This document shows, piece after piece, positions 8,617 to 18,138 of a stretch of 42,646 nt of DNA. The first letter of the stretch is position 1, and every line of letters starts with the position of its first letter. The notes below the pieces were generated by a model that was given only the letters and a program-made list of their open reading frames with translations, had not been told where the DNA came from and ran no database searches. The position numbers and the translations under genes are program-made. The DNA is from Myxococcales bacterium (GTDB lineage Bacteria > Myxococcota_A > UBA9160 > SMWR01). The stretch is taken from positions 1 to 42,646 of the forward strand of contig JABSQW010000009.1 of the NCBI GenBank assembly GCA_013215605.1, written 5' to 3'.

Positions 8617-11600
8617 TTGTCATCAGCCCTCGAACGCCATCAGGAGCGCTTCCGACGGGACCCCGGAAACAACCGGGCCTTCGAAGCCCTGGACGAACAC
8701 CTGTTCCTCGGGGGCGAGTGGGATTCGCTGATCGATCTGTACGAACGGAGGCTGACCTGCACCTCCGCTCGCGCGAACCGCCGGGAGAAGGCCGACCTCA
8801 TGTTCCGCCTGGGCCAGATCTGGGAGGAGCGGATCGGTCAGATCGACAAGGCGGTCGAGTGCTATCGCGAGACGCTGCGAGCCGATTCCCAGCACCTTCC
8901 AGCGCTGGGACAAATGCGCGGTATCTACGCCAGCCGCGCGCAGTGGGACGTCGTCCTGCAGATCGCAGAGATGGAAGTGGCGCTCCCGATGCCCGCCAAC
9001 GAGCGCGCCGAACTTCTCACGGGCATCGGAACCCTCTGGCTCGAACAGCTCGGTGATCCCGAGCAGTCACTCGCCCACTTCCAGCGCGCACTCGCGGAGT
9101 CCGCGGACCATGGGAAGGCGCTCGAGGGAGCGGCGGTCGGATTCGAGCGGCTGGGCCGCCACCCCCAGGCCGCCGAGGCGTGGCGGCGACGCGTCCCGCA
9201 GCTGCGCGGCACGGATCGCGCTGCCGCGCTCGTGAAGCTCGCGCGGTTGACGGGCGGTCCGCTCGGCCAGCCCGACGCCGCAGCCGAGCTCTACCGGAAG
9301 GCGCTCACCGACGACCCGATGCAGCCCGCCGCGGTGGAAGCGCTCACGAGCTACGCCACTGCGCGCGGCCAATGGGCCCTCCTCGCCGACCTCGGGGGGC
9401 GCCGCTTCGAGCTCGCGACCCGAGCCGGCGACGTCGCCCGGCAGGCGGCGATCGCCCTCGAGACCGGGCGCCTCCACCTCGAATCACTTCACGAACCGGC
9501 CTCCGCGGAGATCTGGCTGAACCGGGCGCGCGAGCTCGCCCCATCGGAGGCCGGCGTCTACCAGGCGCTGGGCGACCTGGCGAGAGAGAGAGAAGACGAC
9601 CCCGCGCTCCTCGAGTGCGTCGAACAGCTGCTGTCGCTGACGGACGATGCACCGCCGCTTTCTGCGCTGCTCGAAGCAGCGACGATGCGCTCCGAACGCG
9701 GTGAGCACGACCAGGCGCTACCGCATCTCGAGCGCGCGGTCGCGTCGGCGCCCGAAGACGCACTCGTCGTCGAAGCGCTGTCCGAAACGCTCTCGCACCT
9801 CGGCGACTACCCCGCGCTGGTCGACGCGCTCGAACGCCGCGCCGCGCTCGCAGTCGACGACCCCGAGACGCGCTCCGCGGTGCTCGTCGAGCTCGCAACG
9901 GTGCAGCGCGACCGTCTTCAGAACCCGGACGCGGCGCGCGAAGCCTTCGAACTCGCCTTCGACTCCGACCCGAAGGCCCAGGGCCTGGTAGCGATCCTCG
10001 AGCAGACCTACCGCAAGGTCGACGATGTCGAGTCACTCCGCTCGCTCTACGAGCGCGCGGGTTGCGACGGCCCCGTGGAGCGCCGTCCCCACCACCTGTG
10101 CCTGCTCGGCGAACACCAGGGCGAACGGCTGGGCGACACTTCGGAGGCGCGACGCAGCTTCGAGCGCGCGCTCGAAATCGATCCTGCGTGGGCGCCTGCC
10201 CACGAAGGACTGCAGAAGCGCGCGCAGGAGGACGGCGACCGCGAGGCTCTCGAGCACGCGTACGCGCTCGAGGTTCCCGTCGCCCGGGACACCGAACGAC
10301 TCGCGTTCCTCGTGGGTGAGCTCGTGTCGCTGTGCGAGGCGCGCCACCAGACTGCAGAAGCCCTCGACTGGGCGAGTCAGCTCGCGACTGCGACGCCCGA
10401 GAGCGCACCGGTGCTGCTCGAGTGCGCGCGTTTGCAGGAGAAGCTCGGTCGACGGGACGACCTCCTCGCGACCCTCGGAAACATCGAACCGCTCCTCGCC
10501 GGCAGCGCTCTCGCCGACCACCGGCGGCGCATTGCGGCACTCCACCGCGACGCCGGCCGCCACGACGCGTCGATCGCCACGTTCCAGAACGCCCTCGCAG
10601 CGAATCCCGAGGACCGCGAGGCTCTCGAATCCCTGCTCGCCCCGCTCGAAACCGCGGGGCGTCTCGACGAGCTCGCGCGGGCGCGGCGCCAGCTCGCGGA
10701 CCTGCTCCCGCCCGCCGAGCGCGCGACCTGCCTCAACGAGCTCGCGACCCTCCTCACGGATCGCCTCGGCGACACCAACGGCGGAATCGAGATCCTCACC
10801 GAATTGTGTCAGGGGCCCCGGGAATTCTGGCCGGCCGACGACATGGACGGGCGACTCGAAGCCGCACTCGAGCGCGCCGGCCGCTACGAAGAGCTCGCCG
10901 TGCGACTCGCTGAACGCATCGAGGCCTTCGGCGCCGGGCACCCCGAAGCCGGCAACCTCGAACTGCGCCGCGCGAACCTCCTCCTGGATCACCTGGACCG
11001 ATTCCGCGAGGCAGCGGATGCTTTCGAACGCGCGCGCCAGTGGGGCTCCGGGTCCGAGCGCGCCAGCGAGGGACTCGAGCGGGCGCTGCGTGCCGCCGGC
11101 GACGCCAACCAACTCGCTGCGTTCCTTCTGGACCGCGTGAACGACCTCGCAGACCCGCTGCTGAGCCAGCGAGCCGCGTTCGAACGAGCGGTGCTCCTCG
11201 AGGACGAACTCGGCGATGAACAGGGCGCGCGCGAAGCGATTGCGTCTCTCGCAGACACCGCCGAGGACCGCGGGCTGCGCCACGCCGCGTCCCGCCGACT
11301 GCAAGCGCTACTCGAGCGGACGAGTGCGTGGAGCGCGCTGCGCGAACACCTCGAAGCCGTCCTCACGCGGGCCGAGGCTGACGACCCCGCCGAGCTCCAC
11401 GAGCGCATCGCAGAGCTGTGCCGCGATCGGTTGAACGACCCCGTCGGCGCCGTCGCTCATTTCGAGGCCGCCACGGCCGTCGATCCGGGACGCGCCGATC
11501 TCTGGCGGGCGCTGGCCCATCTCTACGATCGAGCGGGTCGCAGCGAGGATCTCGTGCAAGCTCTCGAAGGCGAGCTCGAGACGGGTCCGTCTCCCGAGCG

Positions 11601-14600
11601 TGAACTCACGCTGCGCGGGCGAGCCGTCGAGGTGTGCGCGGGCGCGCTCTCCGACGTCGAACGGGCCCGGATGCACGCCGAGCGCGTCATCGAGCTCGAC
11701 GCCACGCACTCGGCCGCCACCGAGTTCTTGATCGACTTCTGGGAACGCGCCGGCCAGGCGAGTGCGGTCGTACGACTGCTCGAGAACCGGCTGCAGTCAC
11801 TGCGGGCGACATCGCCCGCGCCCGGCGGATCCGACGCGCTGCGCATGCAGCAGACCTCGCTTCAGCTGCGCATCGCCGCCGTGCGCTCGGCGCAGCTCGA
11901 CGACGTCGACGGTGCGATCGCCGCACTCGAACAGGCCCTCGACGACGTGGGACCGCGCACCGCGGTGGCCGAACCGCTCGCGGACCTCTACGAGGGAGCC
12001 GGCTACGACGAGGAACTCCTGGACGTCTGTCGACGCGCCGCGGACGCCAACGGGGACCCCAGCGAGCGCGCAAATTGGCTCCTGCGCCTCGGCGCCGCGC
12101 TCTGCGAGCGACGCCAGGACGGCGAAGCCCTCGACGTCTACCGCCGTGTACTCACCGACCGGCCCGACGACCGCGAGGCCCAGGCCGCCCTCCGAGACCT
12201 CTACCGGCGGGGCCGCGAGCCCGAGCCCCTGGCCCGCTTGCTCGAGGTGAAGCTCTGCCACGCGACCGGGCTCGAGGAGATCGAAGCGCGCCTCGAGCTC
12301 GCGGATCTTCTCGCCGACCCACTCGGCAAGCCCCAGGACGGACTGCGCGAGCTACGCCGCGTACTGCAGCTCGATCCGGCGCGTGACGACGTGCGCGAAC
12401 GCACCGTGCAGCTCGCGGAGCGCATGGGCGATCACGACACCGTACTCCAGCTGATCGACGAGGCACTTGCGCGCCCGCGTGGGTCGGACTCGCGCGCGGC
12501 GCTCCTCGCTCGGCGCGGGTCCGTCCTCGCCGACAGCGAGCGCCTCGCGGAAGCCTGCGACGCGTACCGGGAGGCACTGCGGCTCGACGCGATGCTCGGC
12601 GAGGCCCGCGGCGCCTTGCGCCGCTGCCTCGAGCGCCTTGGGCGCCACGCCGAAGTGCTCGACTGCCTCTACCAGGAGTCCTGCAACGCCCAGGGCGAAG
12701 CGCGTGTCGCGCTGCTCACCGAGGCCGCGGAGTTCGCGCGCGTCAACATCTCGCTCGATGCCGCTCTGCCGTGGCTGCAGCGGCTGCGGCGCGAGCGACC
12801 GACCGACGACGAGATCGCCTCGCGCATCACCGACGTCCACCGACGCGCGGGTCGAGCCGAGGCGCTCTTGCGCGCCCTGGAGGAAGAGGTTGCGCTGACC
12901 ACCGACACCGCGCGATGGCGTGAGCTCTCGATCGAGCGCGCCGGACTGCTCGAGTCGGCGTGGAAGGCTCCGGCACGCGCGGCGCGCGTGCTCGAAGAGG
13001 TGCGGGAGACCGCACCCGGTGCGGACGTGCTCGAGAACCTCGAGCGGCTCTACCGAGCAACGGATCGCAGCCGCGAGCGCGTCGACGTCATCGAAGAGCT
13101 CGTCGCTTGGCACGGCGGCTCATCTCCTGCGCTCGCCCCACTGCACCGCGAGGCAGCGGCGCTCTGTGAGGGCAGCCTGCGCGATCCCGAACGAGCTTCC
13201 CACCACTGGTATGCAGCGCTGTGCGCGACACCGCCCGGCAGCCAGGAGCACATCGCAACGCTGCGCTCCCTCGCCAACGCGCTTCGCGCATCTCAGCAGA
13301 TCCTCGCGTGGTCGCGCTGCGGTGAGGCCGAGCTCGCGGCGCTCGATCCGTCGCAGCCCGTCTTCGATGAGCGGCGTCAGCAGCTCCACGCGGAGCTCAC
13401 TGGCGCCTACGAGCAGGAGTTGGGCCGCCCCGATCACGCGCTCGGGCACCTGCGCGCCCTGGTCGACTCGCTGTCGCTCGCGGAGCCGTCGAAACAGCCG
13501 GGCGCGCGCGCGCCCGGCGCGGAGTTCGACGAGCCGGAGAAGTCGCTGTTGAGGTTGCTTCGCGCCCACAGCGCGTGGATCGAGCTCGAGCGGCGGCTCA
13601 CCCGCCGCCTCGAACGGATCACCCTCGACGATCGCCAGACCGACGACCCGGAGGCGTGGCTCGAGCTCGCAAGACTCCGCGACGACCCGATTCGCGATCG
13701 CCGCGGTGCCGCCACCGCCTACCGCCACGTGCTCGAGATCGAGCCCGATTGCCTGCCCGCGCTGCAGGGGCTGCGCGGAACCTGCGAGCGACTGTGCGAG
13801 TGGGCGGAGGTGGCGAGTACGCTCGAGCGCGAAATCGAGCACGCCCAGACGCACTCGCCCGGCCAACGCGCCGCCCTGCTCGGCCGCCTCGGCGACCTCT
13901 ACTGGCACCGCCTCGAATCGACCACGGGCGCGAGCCGCGCCTACGCGATGGCTCTCGAAGCGAACCCGAGCGACATCGACTCGCTGCGGTCGTTCGAGAA
14001 GCTCCTCGAATCGATGGAGGACTGGCGCGGCGCGATGGACCTCTACGAGAGCGAGGTCGAAACCCTCGGCGACGCGAATCCGGACCGCCGCTACGAGGTC
14101 TGGCTTCGCATTGGCGACATCGCGCGCGCGGGTGCGGACGATCCACACCGCGCGCTGCGCGCCTACCGGAGCGCCGCCGCCATCCAGTCGCTTCCGCCCG
14201 CACGCACGCTCGATCTCGCAACACTCCACCGCGAATGCGGAAGCCTCGAGGATCACGCAGAAGTCTTTGGCACCTGGTGCGACGATCCCGCGTCGGGCGC
14301 GCGCTGCGTCGACCACGTCTCCCTCGCAGACACCCAGAGCGAGCTCGGGCACGCCGACGCCGCACAGCGGCGCATCGACCGCGCGCTCGAGATCGACGAC
14401 GGCTTTTCCCCCGCCTGGGACGTGGCTGCGCGCCTGGCTCTTGCACGCGGCGAGTCCGAAAACGCCGCCGCGGCACTCGAACGCGCGGCGTCGCTTCTGC
14501 CGGATCCCGACGCGTCGATCCGACTGCAGCGGGCGGCGCGAATCGTCGAGAGCACCGACCGGAACCGGGCGTTGGCGCAGCTTCGAAAGGCCGTCGAGCG

Positions 14601-16599
14601 GGATGCGGGAAACGCGACCGCCTGCCTCGACCGAGCCCGCCTCGCCGAGAGCCGGGGGTTTCACGAGGAGGCGGAAAAGGCTGCGGAACAAGCGCTCGAG
14701 CTCCTCGCGAGCCCGCCCGCGTCAGAGGGCCCGGCGGAAGAGCTGCGCGAGCTGTCGCTGTGCGCGGCGCTGATCGGCGGACGGAGCGCGGTGCAGCGGG
14801 GTCGACTCGACGCGGCCTCGACGTGCTACGCCGAGGCGCTCGCGTCAGCGCCCGATCACCCGGAGGCCCTCGCGGGATACGCCGAGACGCTCGGTGCCCT
14901 CGGCGACTTCGCAACGGCGCGACGCCCGCTCGAACGCCTGCTCTCGCTCGAGTCCGAGGCGGCGCGGCGCCCGCTCCACCTGACCCTGCTCGCTCGCGGT
15001 CTCGAACTCGACGACGAGCCCGACGCAGCGATCGCCCGCCTCGAAGAAGCGCTGCACCTCGAACCGGGCCTCGATCTCGCTCACGAGCGGCTGGTCGCCA
15101 TCCACGAAGCGAACGCCGACATCGCGAACGCTGTCGCGGCGCTCGAGCACTGGGCGGAGATCGCAGCGAATCCCTCCCAATTCGGCGCGCGCATGCTGCG
15201 CGCTGCAGAGTGGGAGCTCGCGGACAGCACGCGTCACGAGTCGGCGGAACGCCACTTGCGCGCGGTGCTCGAAGCGCAGCCAGACAGCACATCCGCCTGG
15301 CGGCACCTTGCAAAGCTCTTGTGGGACGCCTCCCGGTCGACGGAGGCGCTCGAAGTCGCCAGCCGCGCGCTGTCGGCGATCGAGGAAACAGGGCGCAACG
15401 ACGCGGACCTCCAGGCGGCGCGCGCGCCGCTTGCGCTGATCATGGGCCGTGCGCTCGAGGAGCAGGACGCTCGCCGCGAGGCGGCGCGTGCCTTCGCGAT
15501 TGCGGCGGAAGCCGATCCCGACTGCATCGAGGCCGCGCTGTCGACCGCACGGCTGCTGCGCGCGCTCGGCGAATGGACCGCAGCCGCCGAGGCGCTCGAA
15601 ACCTTCGCCAGCCGACACCCCGAGGACGACGGCCCCGGCCTCGCCGAGGTCCTCGAACAACTTGGCCGGCTGCTGGCGGGTCCGCTCGAGGAGGTCGATC
15701 GGTCGGTCACGGTCTACCGCCGCGCCATCGCGCTGGACCCCTCTCGGCGCGAGGTGCGCACCAGCCTCGCCGAGCTTCTGAGTCACCGCCCCGGTGACTT
15801 CGAGGAAGCGCGGGGACACCACCGGGTGCTCCTCGAGGACGAGCCCGCAGACGCCAGGCTGCTTCGCGTGGTGCTCCGGTCCGCAGAGCAGCGCGGCGCC
15901 GACAGCGCCGCGGCCACCGGGCGGCGCATCCTCGAATCCCTCGGCGCCGCGGGCGCGAGCGACATGGACGCGCCGGCGGCAGAACCGACGGCCCCCCTCG
16001 CCGGCAACCGGAAGCTCTCCGATCCACTCTGGGAGAAGCTGCGGAGCGTCGCCAACGAGTCGGCGAAGGAGATCGCCGAGGCACTCGGTGCGTCCGGACA
16101 GCCGTCGCTACCCGGCGCGGGCGAAGCCCACAGCGACTTCCAGAGCGCGCGCCTCGCGGCCGAAGCCGAGCTGCTGGCGCCCGCCCTGCTGCCTCTCTCC
16201 GATGAAAAAGTGGGAGAGGTCCTGACGCTGATCGCCGCGCTGGTGATCGACCCCGAGACCGTGCGTGGCGACGGACAGCTCGTGAACTCGCTCAGCGCCG
16301 CGCTCGGTCGTCGCACCCGTCGCCGACTGCGCAACCTGCTCGCCGGGGAGTCGGTCGAGACGATCGAACAGATGGACTTCACCGCCTGGCGCCGCGAGTG
16401 CCGCGGCCTCGCCGCGGCGATGGCCCTCGACGCGACACAGGGCTCGCTTCGAGATGTGCTCGTCGCCCTCGTCTGCGAAGCGCAGGAGCGTGACCCGTCC
16501 GAGTTCGCGGAGGGTGACATCAGCGCGCTGGTAGGAGCGAGTCCCGAGGCTCGGGCACTGCTGCGGCGGGCGGTGCGCTCGTGGTTGTCGAGTCTTTGA
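8617..16599 (+). CDS. Giant tetratricopeptide-repeat protein (2,660 residues)
   Basis: Almost the whole protein is an alpha-helical TPR solenoid. Typical repeat pieces recur dozens of times, such as DKAVECYRETLRADSQHLPAL, EARRSFERALEIDPAWAPAH, and GASRAYAMALEANPSDIDSL, often inside longer units alternating with phrases like LARLRDD or LGDLYWHRL. No signal peptide or membrane segment is visible, so it is probably cytoplasmic. From about residue 2,450 the repeats stop and an approximately 200-residue helical C-terminal domain follows (with LTLIAALVIDPETVRGDG and LGRRTRRRLRNLLAGE), which I do not recognise. The TTG start is supported by GGAGGT seven bases upstream; no other start lies nearby. 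Such proteins are generally scaffolds for protein-protein interaction; the partner is unknown. Confidence 0.9.
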   Translation: MSSALERHQERFRRDPGNNRAFEALDEHLFLGGEWDSLIDLYERRLTCTSARANRREKADLMFRLGQIWEERIGQIDKAVECYRETLRADSQHLPALGQMRGIYASRAQWDVVLQIAEMEVALPMPANERAELLTGIGTLWLEQLGDPEQSLAHFQRALAESADHGKALEGAAVGFERLGRHPQAAEAWRRRVPQLRGTDRAAALVKLARLTGGPLGQPDAAAELYRKALTDDPMQPAAVEALTSYATARGQWALLADLGGRRFELATRAGDVARQAAIALETGRLHLESLHEPASAEIWLNRARELAPSEAGVYQALGDLAREREDDPALLECVEQLLSLTDDAPPLSALLEAATMRSERGEHDQALPHLERAVASAPEDALVVEALSETLSHLGDYPALVDALERRAALAVDDPETRSAVLVELATVQRDRLQNPDAAREAFELAFDSDPKAQGLVAILEQTYRKVDDVESLRSLYERAGCDGPVERRPHHLCLLGEHQGERLGDTSEARRSFERALEIDPAWAPAHEGLQKRAQEDGDREALEHAYALEVPVARDTERLAFLVGELVSLCEARHQTAEALDWASQLATATPESAPVLLECARLQEKLGRRDDLLATLGNIEPLLAGSALADHRRRIAALHRDAGRHDASIATFQNALAANPEDREALESLLAPLETAGRLDELARARRQLADLLPPAERATCLNELATLLTDRLGDTNGGIEILTELCQGPREFWPADDMDGRLEAALERAGRYEELAVRLAERIEAFGAGHPEAGNLELRRANLLLDHLDRFREAADAFERARQWGSGSERASEGLERALRAAGDANQLAAFLLDRVNDLADPLLSQRAAFERAVLLEDELGDEQGAREAIASLADTAEDRGLRHAASRRLQALLERTSAWSALREHLEAVLTRAEADDPAELHERIAELCRDRLNDPVGAVAHFEAATAVDPGRADLWRALAHLYDRAGRSEDLVQALEGELETGPSPERELTLRGRAVEVCAGALSDVERARMHAERVIELDATHSAATEFLIDFWERAGQASAVVRLLENRLQSLRATSPAPGGSDALRMQQTSLQLRIAAVRSAQLDDVDGAIAALEQALDDVGPRTAVAEPLADLYEGAGYDEELLDVCRRAADANGDPSERANWLLRLGAALCERRQDGEALDVYRRVLTDRPDDREAQAALRDLYRRGREPEPLARLLEVKLCHATGLEEIEARLELADLLADPLGKPQDGLRELRRVLQLDPARDDVRERTVQLAERMGDHDTVLQLIDEALARPRGSDSRAALLARRGSVLADSERLAEACDAYREALRLDAMLGEARGALRRCLERLGRHAEVLDCLYQESCNAQGEARVALLTEAAEFARVNISLDAALPWLQRLRRERPTDDEIASRITDVHRRAGRAEALLRALEEEVALTTDTARWRELSIERAGLLESAWKAPARAARVLEEVRETAPGADVLENLERLYRATDRSRERVDVIEELVAWHGGSSPALAPLHREAAALCEGSLRDPERASHHWYAALCATPPGSQEHIATLRSLANALRASQQILAWSRCGEAELAALDPSQPVFDERRQQLHAELTGAYEQELGRPDHALGHLRALVDSLSLAEPSKQPGARAPGAEFDEPEKSLLRLLRAHSAWIELERRLTRRLERITLDDRQTDDPEAWLELARLRDDPIRDRRGAATAYRHVLEIEPDCLPALQGLRGTCERLCEWAEVASTLEREIEHAQTHSPGQRAALLGRLGDLYWHRLESTTGASRAYAMALEANPSDIDSLRSFEKLLESMEDWRGAMDLYESEVETLGDANPDRRYEVWLRIGDIARAGADDPHRALRAYRSAAAIQSLPPARTLDLATLHRECGSLEDHAEVFGTWCDDPASGARCVDHVSLADTQSELGHADAAQRRIDRALEIDDGFSPAWDVAARLALARGESENAAAALERAASLLPDPDASIRLQRAARIVESTDRNRALAQLRKAVERDAGNATACLDRARLAESRGFHEEAEKAAEQALELLASPPASEGPAEELRELSLCAALIGGRSAVQRGRLDAASTCYAEALASAPDHPEALAGYAETLGALGDFATARRPLERLLSLESEAARRPLHLTLLARGLELDDEPDAAIARLEEALHLEPGLDLAHERLVAIHEANADIANAVAALEHWAEIAANPSQFGARMLRAAEWELADSTRHESAERHLRAVLEAQPDSTSAWRHLAKLLWDASRSTEALEVASRALSAIEETGRNDADLQAARAPLALIMGRALEEQDARREAARAFAIAAEADPDCIEAALSTARLLRALGEWTAAAEALETFASRHPEDDGPGLAEVLEQLGRLLAGPLEEVDRSVTVYRRAIALDPSRREVRTSLAELLSHRPGDFEEARGHHRVLLEDEPADARLLRVVLRSAEQRGADSAAATGRRILESLGAAGASDMDAPAAEPTAPLAGNRKLSDPLWEKLRSVANESAKEIAEALGASGQPSLPGAGEAHSDFQSARLAAEAELLAPALLPLSDEKVGEVLTLIAALVIDPETVRGDGQLVNSLSAALGRRTRRRLRNLLAGESVETIEQMDFTAWRRECRGLAAAMALDATQGSLRDVLVALVCEAQERDPSEFAEGDISALVGASPEARALLRRAVRSWLSSL

Positions 16600-16658
16600 C
16601 GCCATCGACACTTCGCCAGCGGTCCCATCCAGACCCGCGAACGCGAAAACAGGCCACG

Positions 16659-16687
16659 TTGACAGGGAGTTAGAGCCGCACCAGACT
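16659..16687 (+). promoter_or_regulatory. Candidate promoter before the epimerase gene
   Basis: A perfect -35 hexamer TTGACA (16659-16664) is followed after 17 bases by CAGACT (16682-16687), a weak -10 with 3/6 matches. It lies in the 191-base gap after the TPR gene and 103 bases before the epimerase start codon. No intrinsic terminator was seen for the TPR gene. Confidence 0.4.
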
Positions 16688-16790
16688 GTTTTCTGCCCCT
16701 TCCAAGGCGGTGCGCGTTGTCTCTGGTCGATCGATCCTTCGTCAATCCCGTCTGCGACGAGCGCCCCAGCCGCTGCAGCCCAGACCGACG

Positions 16791-17771
16791 ATGAGTGGCT
16801 TCTACCGCGGCAGGCGCGTCCTCGTGACCGGCGGCCTGGGCTTCGTCGGCAGCAACCTCGCGCTCCGCCTCGTCGAGCAGGGCGCCGACGTACTGCTCGT
16901 CGACTCGATGCTCCCCGAGTACGGCGCCAGCCTCGCCAACGTGGCACCCGTCGCGGACCGGCTCCGCATCGACACCTCGGACGTACGCGACCGCAAGAGC
17001 CTGTCCGCCCTCGTGCTCGACCAGGAGCTGATCTTCAGCCTCGCCGGCCAGATCAGTCACAGCGAGAGCATGCGCGACCCGTTCACCGATCTCGACATCA
17101 ACTGCACCAGCCAGCTGTCCCTGCTGGAGTGCTGTCGCGCAGGCAATCGAGACGCCAAGATCGTATTCGCCAGCACCCGCCAGCTGTTCGGCCGGCCCCA
17201 GTACCTGCCGGTGGACGAGCAACATCCCCTGAATCCAGTCGACGTGAACGGGATCAACAAGCTGGCCGCGGAGATGTACTACTTGCTCTACGACCGGGTC
17301 TTCGGCATCAAGAGCGTGAGTCTGCGGCTCACCAACACCTACGGGCCACGCCTCGACCTCGCGAGCGACGTCAAGGGCTTCGTCGGCATCTTTTTGCGCC
17401 GCGCACTGCGCGGGGAAAGGATCCAGATCTACGGGACCGGCGAGCAGAAGCGCGACTTCAACTACGTGGACGACGTGGTCGACGCCCTCCTGCTCGCGGG
17501 TGAGAGTGATGCCGTAAACGGCGAGGTCTTCAATCTGGGTCATCCACAGCCAGCCACGCTCATTGAATTCGTCGAGACGCTGGGACGCTTCGCCGACTTC
17601 GAGATCGAGATCGTGCCGTTTCCCGAGGAAGCAAAGGCCATCGACATCGGCGACTACTACGCGGACTTCAGCAAGTTCACCCGAGCCACCGGGTGGAGCC
17701 CGAAGATCGACCTCGCGACCGGAATCGAGCGCACCCTCGATTACTTCCGCGCTTTAGGCGAACCCGTATGA
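16791..17771 (+). CDS. NAD-dependent epimerase/dehydratase family protein (extended SDR)
   Basis: A 326-residue extended short-chain dehydrogenase of the nucleotide-sugar epimerase/dehydratase type. The Rossmann motif VTGGLGFVGSN is at residues 12-22, with FSLAGQ, IVFASTRQLFG, RLTNTYGPR and RDFNYVDDVVDAL further on. In the active site the usual YxxxK reads NGINK (153-157): the lysine is kept but the catalytic tyrosine is replaced by asparagine. The ATG at 16791 is chosen because the fold begins immediately after it; the upstream open frame has no homology-like content. It likely acts on a sugar nucleotide for surface polysaccharide, but the substrate cannot be read from sequence. Confidence 0.88.
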   Translation: MSGFYRGRRVLVTGGLGFVGSNLALRLVEQGADVLLVDSMLPEYGASLANVAPVADRLRIDTSDVRDRKSLSALVLDQELIFSLAGQISHSESMRDPFTDLDINCTSQLSLLECCRAGNRDAKIVFASTRQLFGRPQYLPVDEQHPLNPVDVNGINKLAAEMYYLLYDRVFGIKSVSLRLTNTYGPRLDLASDVKGFVGIFLRRALRGERIQIYGTGEQKRDFNYVDDVVDALLLAGESDAVNGEVFNLGHPQPATLIEFVETLGRFADFEIEIVPFPEEAKAIDIGDYYADFSKFTRATGWSPKIDLATGIERTLDYFRALGEPV

Positions 17772-17784
17772 CCGACCGACGGGG

Positions 17785-18132
17785 CTAGTCGTCGAATTCG
17801 AGACGGCGAGCGATTTTCGAGATCATCACCTTGTCGGTGAACTCGATTCCGATACCCGGCGATCCCTGTGACGACCCCCCCGAGCCGGCGTTGGTTGCGG
17901 GCGGAGTCGACCAGACCACGCGTCCCAACAGCGTGAAGTACTCGTCGCCGTCCGGCAGCTTGAAGCGCAGATTCAGCGACGTCCCCTCGATGAGTGGATT
18001 CGCCATCTCCACGAAGAGCCCCCCTGCGCCGAGGGTGGTGGCGGTGGCGCGGTACCCGTCGTCGGGAGTGCGGAGTTCGACGTCCACGCGGACCGTGCGA
18101 CGCCGATAGCGGCGCGAGCGATTCGCGTTCAC
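17785..18132 (-). CDS. PilZ domain protein
   Basis: A 115-residue single-domain PilZ protein; PilZ domains commonly bind cyclic di-GMP. The arginine motif RRTVR (residues 11-15) fits RxxxR. The second motif, normally D/NxSxxG, is here degenerate in TTLGAGGLFVEM, so ligand binding is uncertain. Beta-strand segments LNLRFKLPDGDEYFTLLGRVVW and GIGIEF complete the fold. A Gly/Ser-rich insertion lies at about 85-93. It starts at a GTG six bases after lpxC, so it is probably the last gene of the kinase-lpxC-pilZ unit. Confidence 0.85.
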   Translation of the reverse strand: MNANRSRRYRRRTVRVDVELRTPDDGYRATATTLGAGGLFVEMANPLIEGTSLNLRFKLPDGDEYFTLLGRVVWSTPPATNAGSGGSSQGSPGIGIEFTDKVMISKIARRLEFDD

Positions 18133-18138
18133 CTTCAG

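Noticed and set aside
13575-15797. 740-codon overlapping frame inside the giant TPR gene
   Set aside because: Arg/Pro-rich out-of-frame reading; the TPR frame is continuous and has clear repeats through the whole interval.
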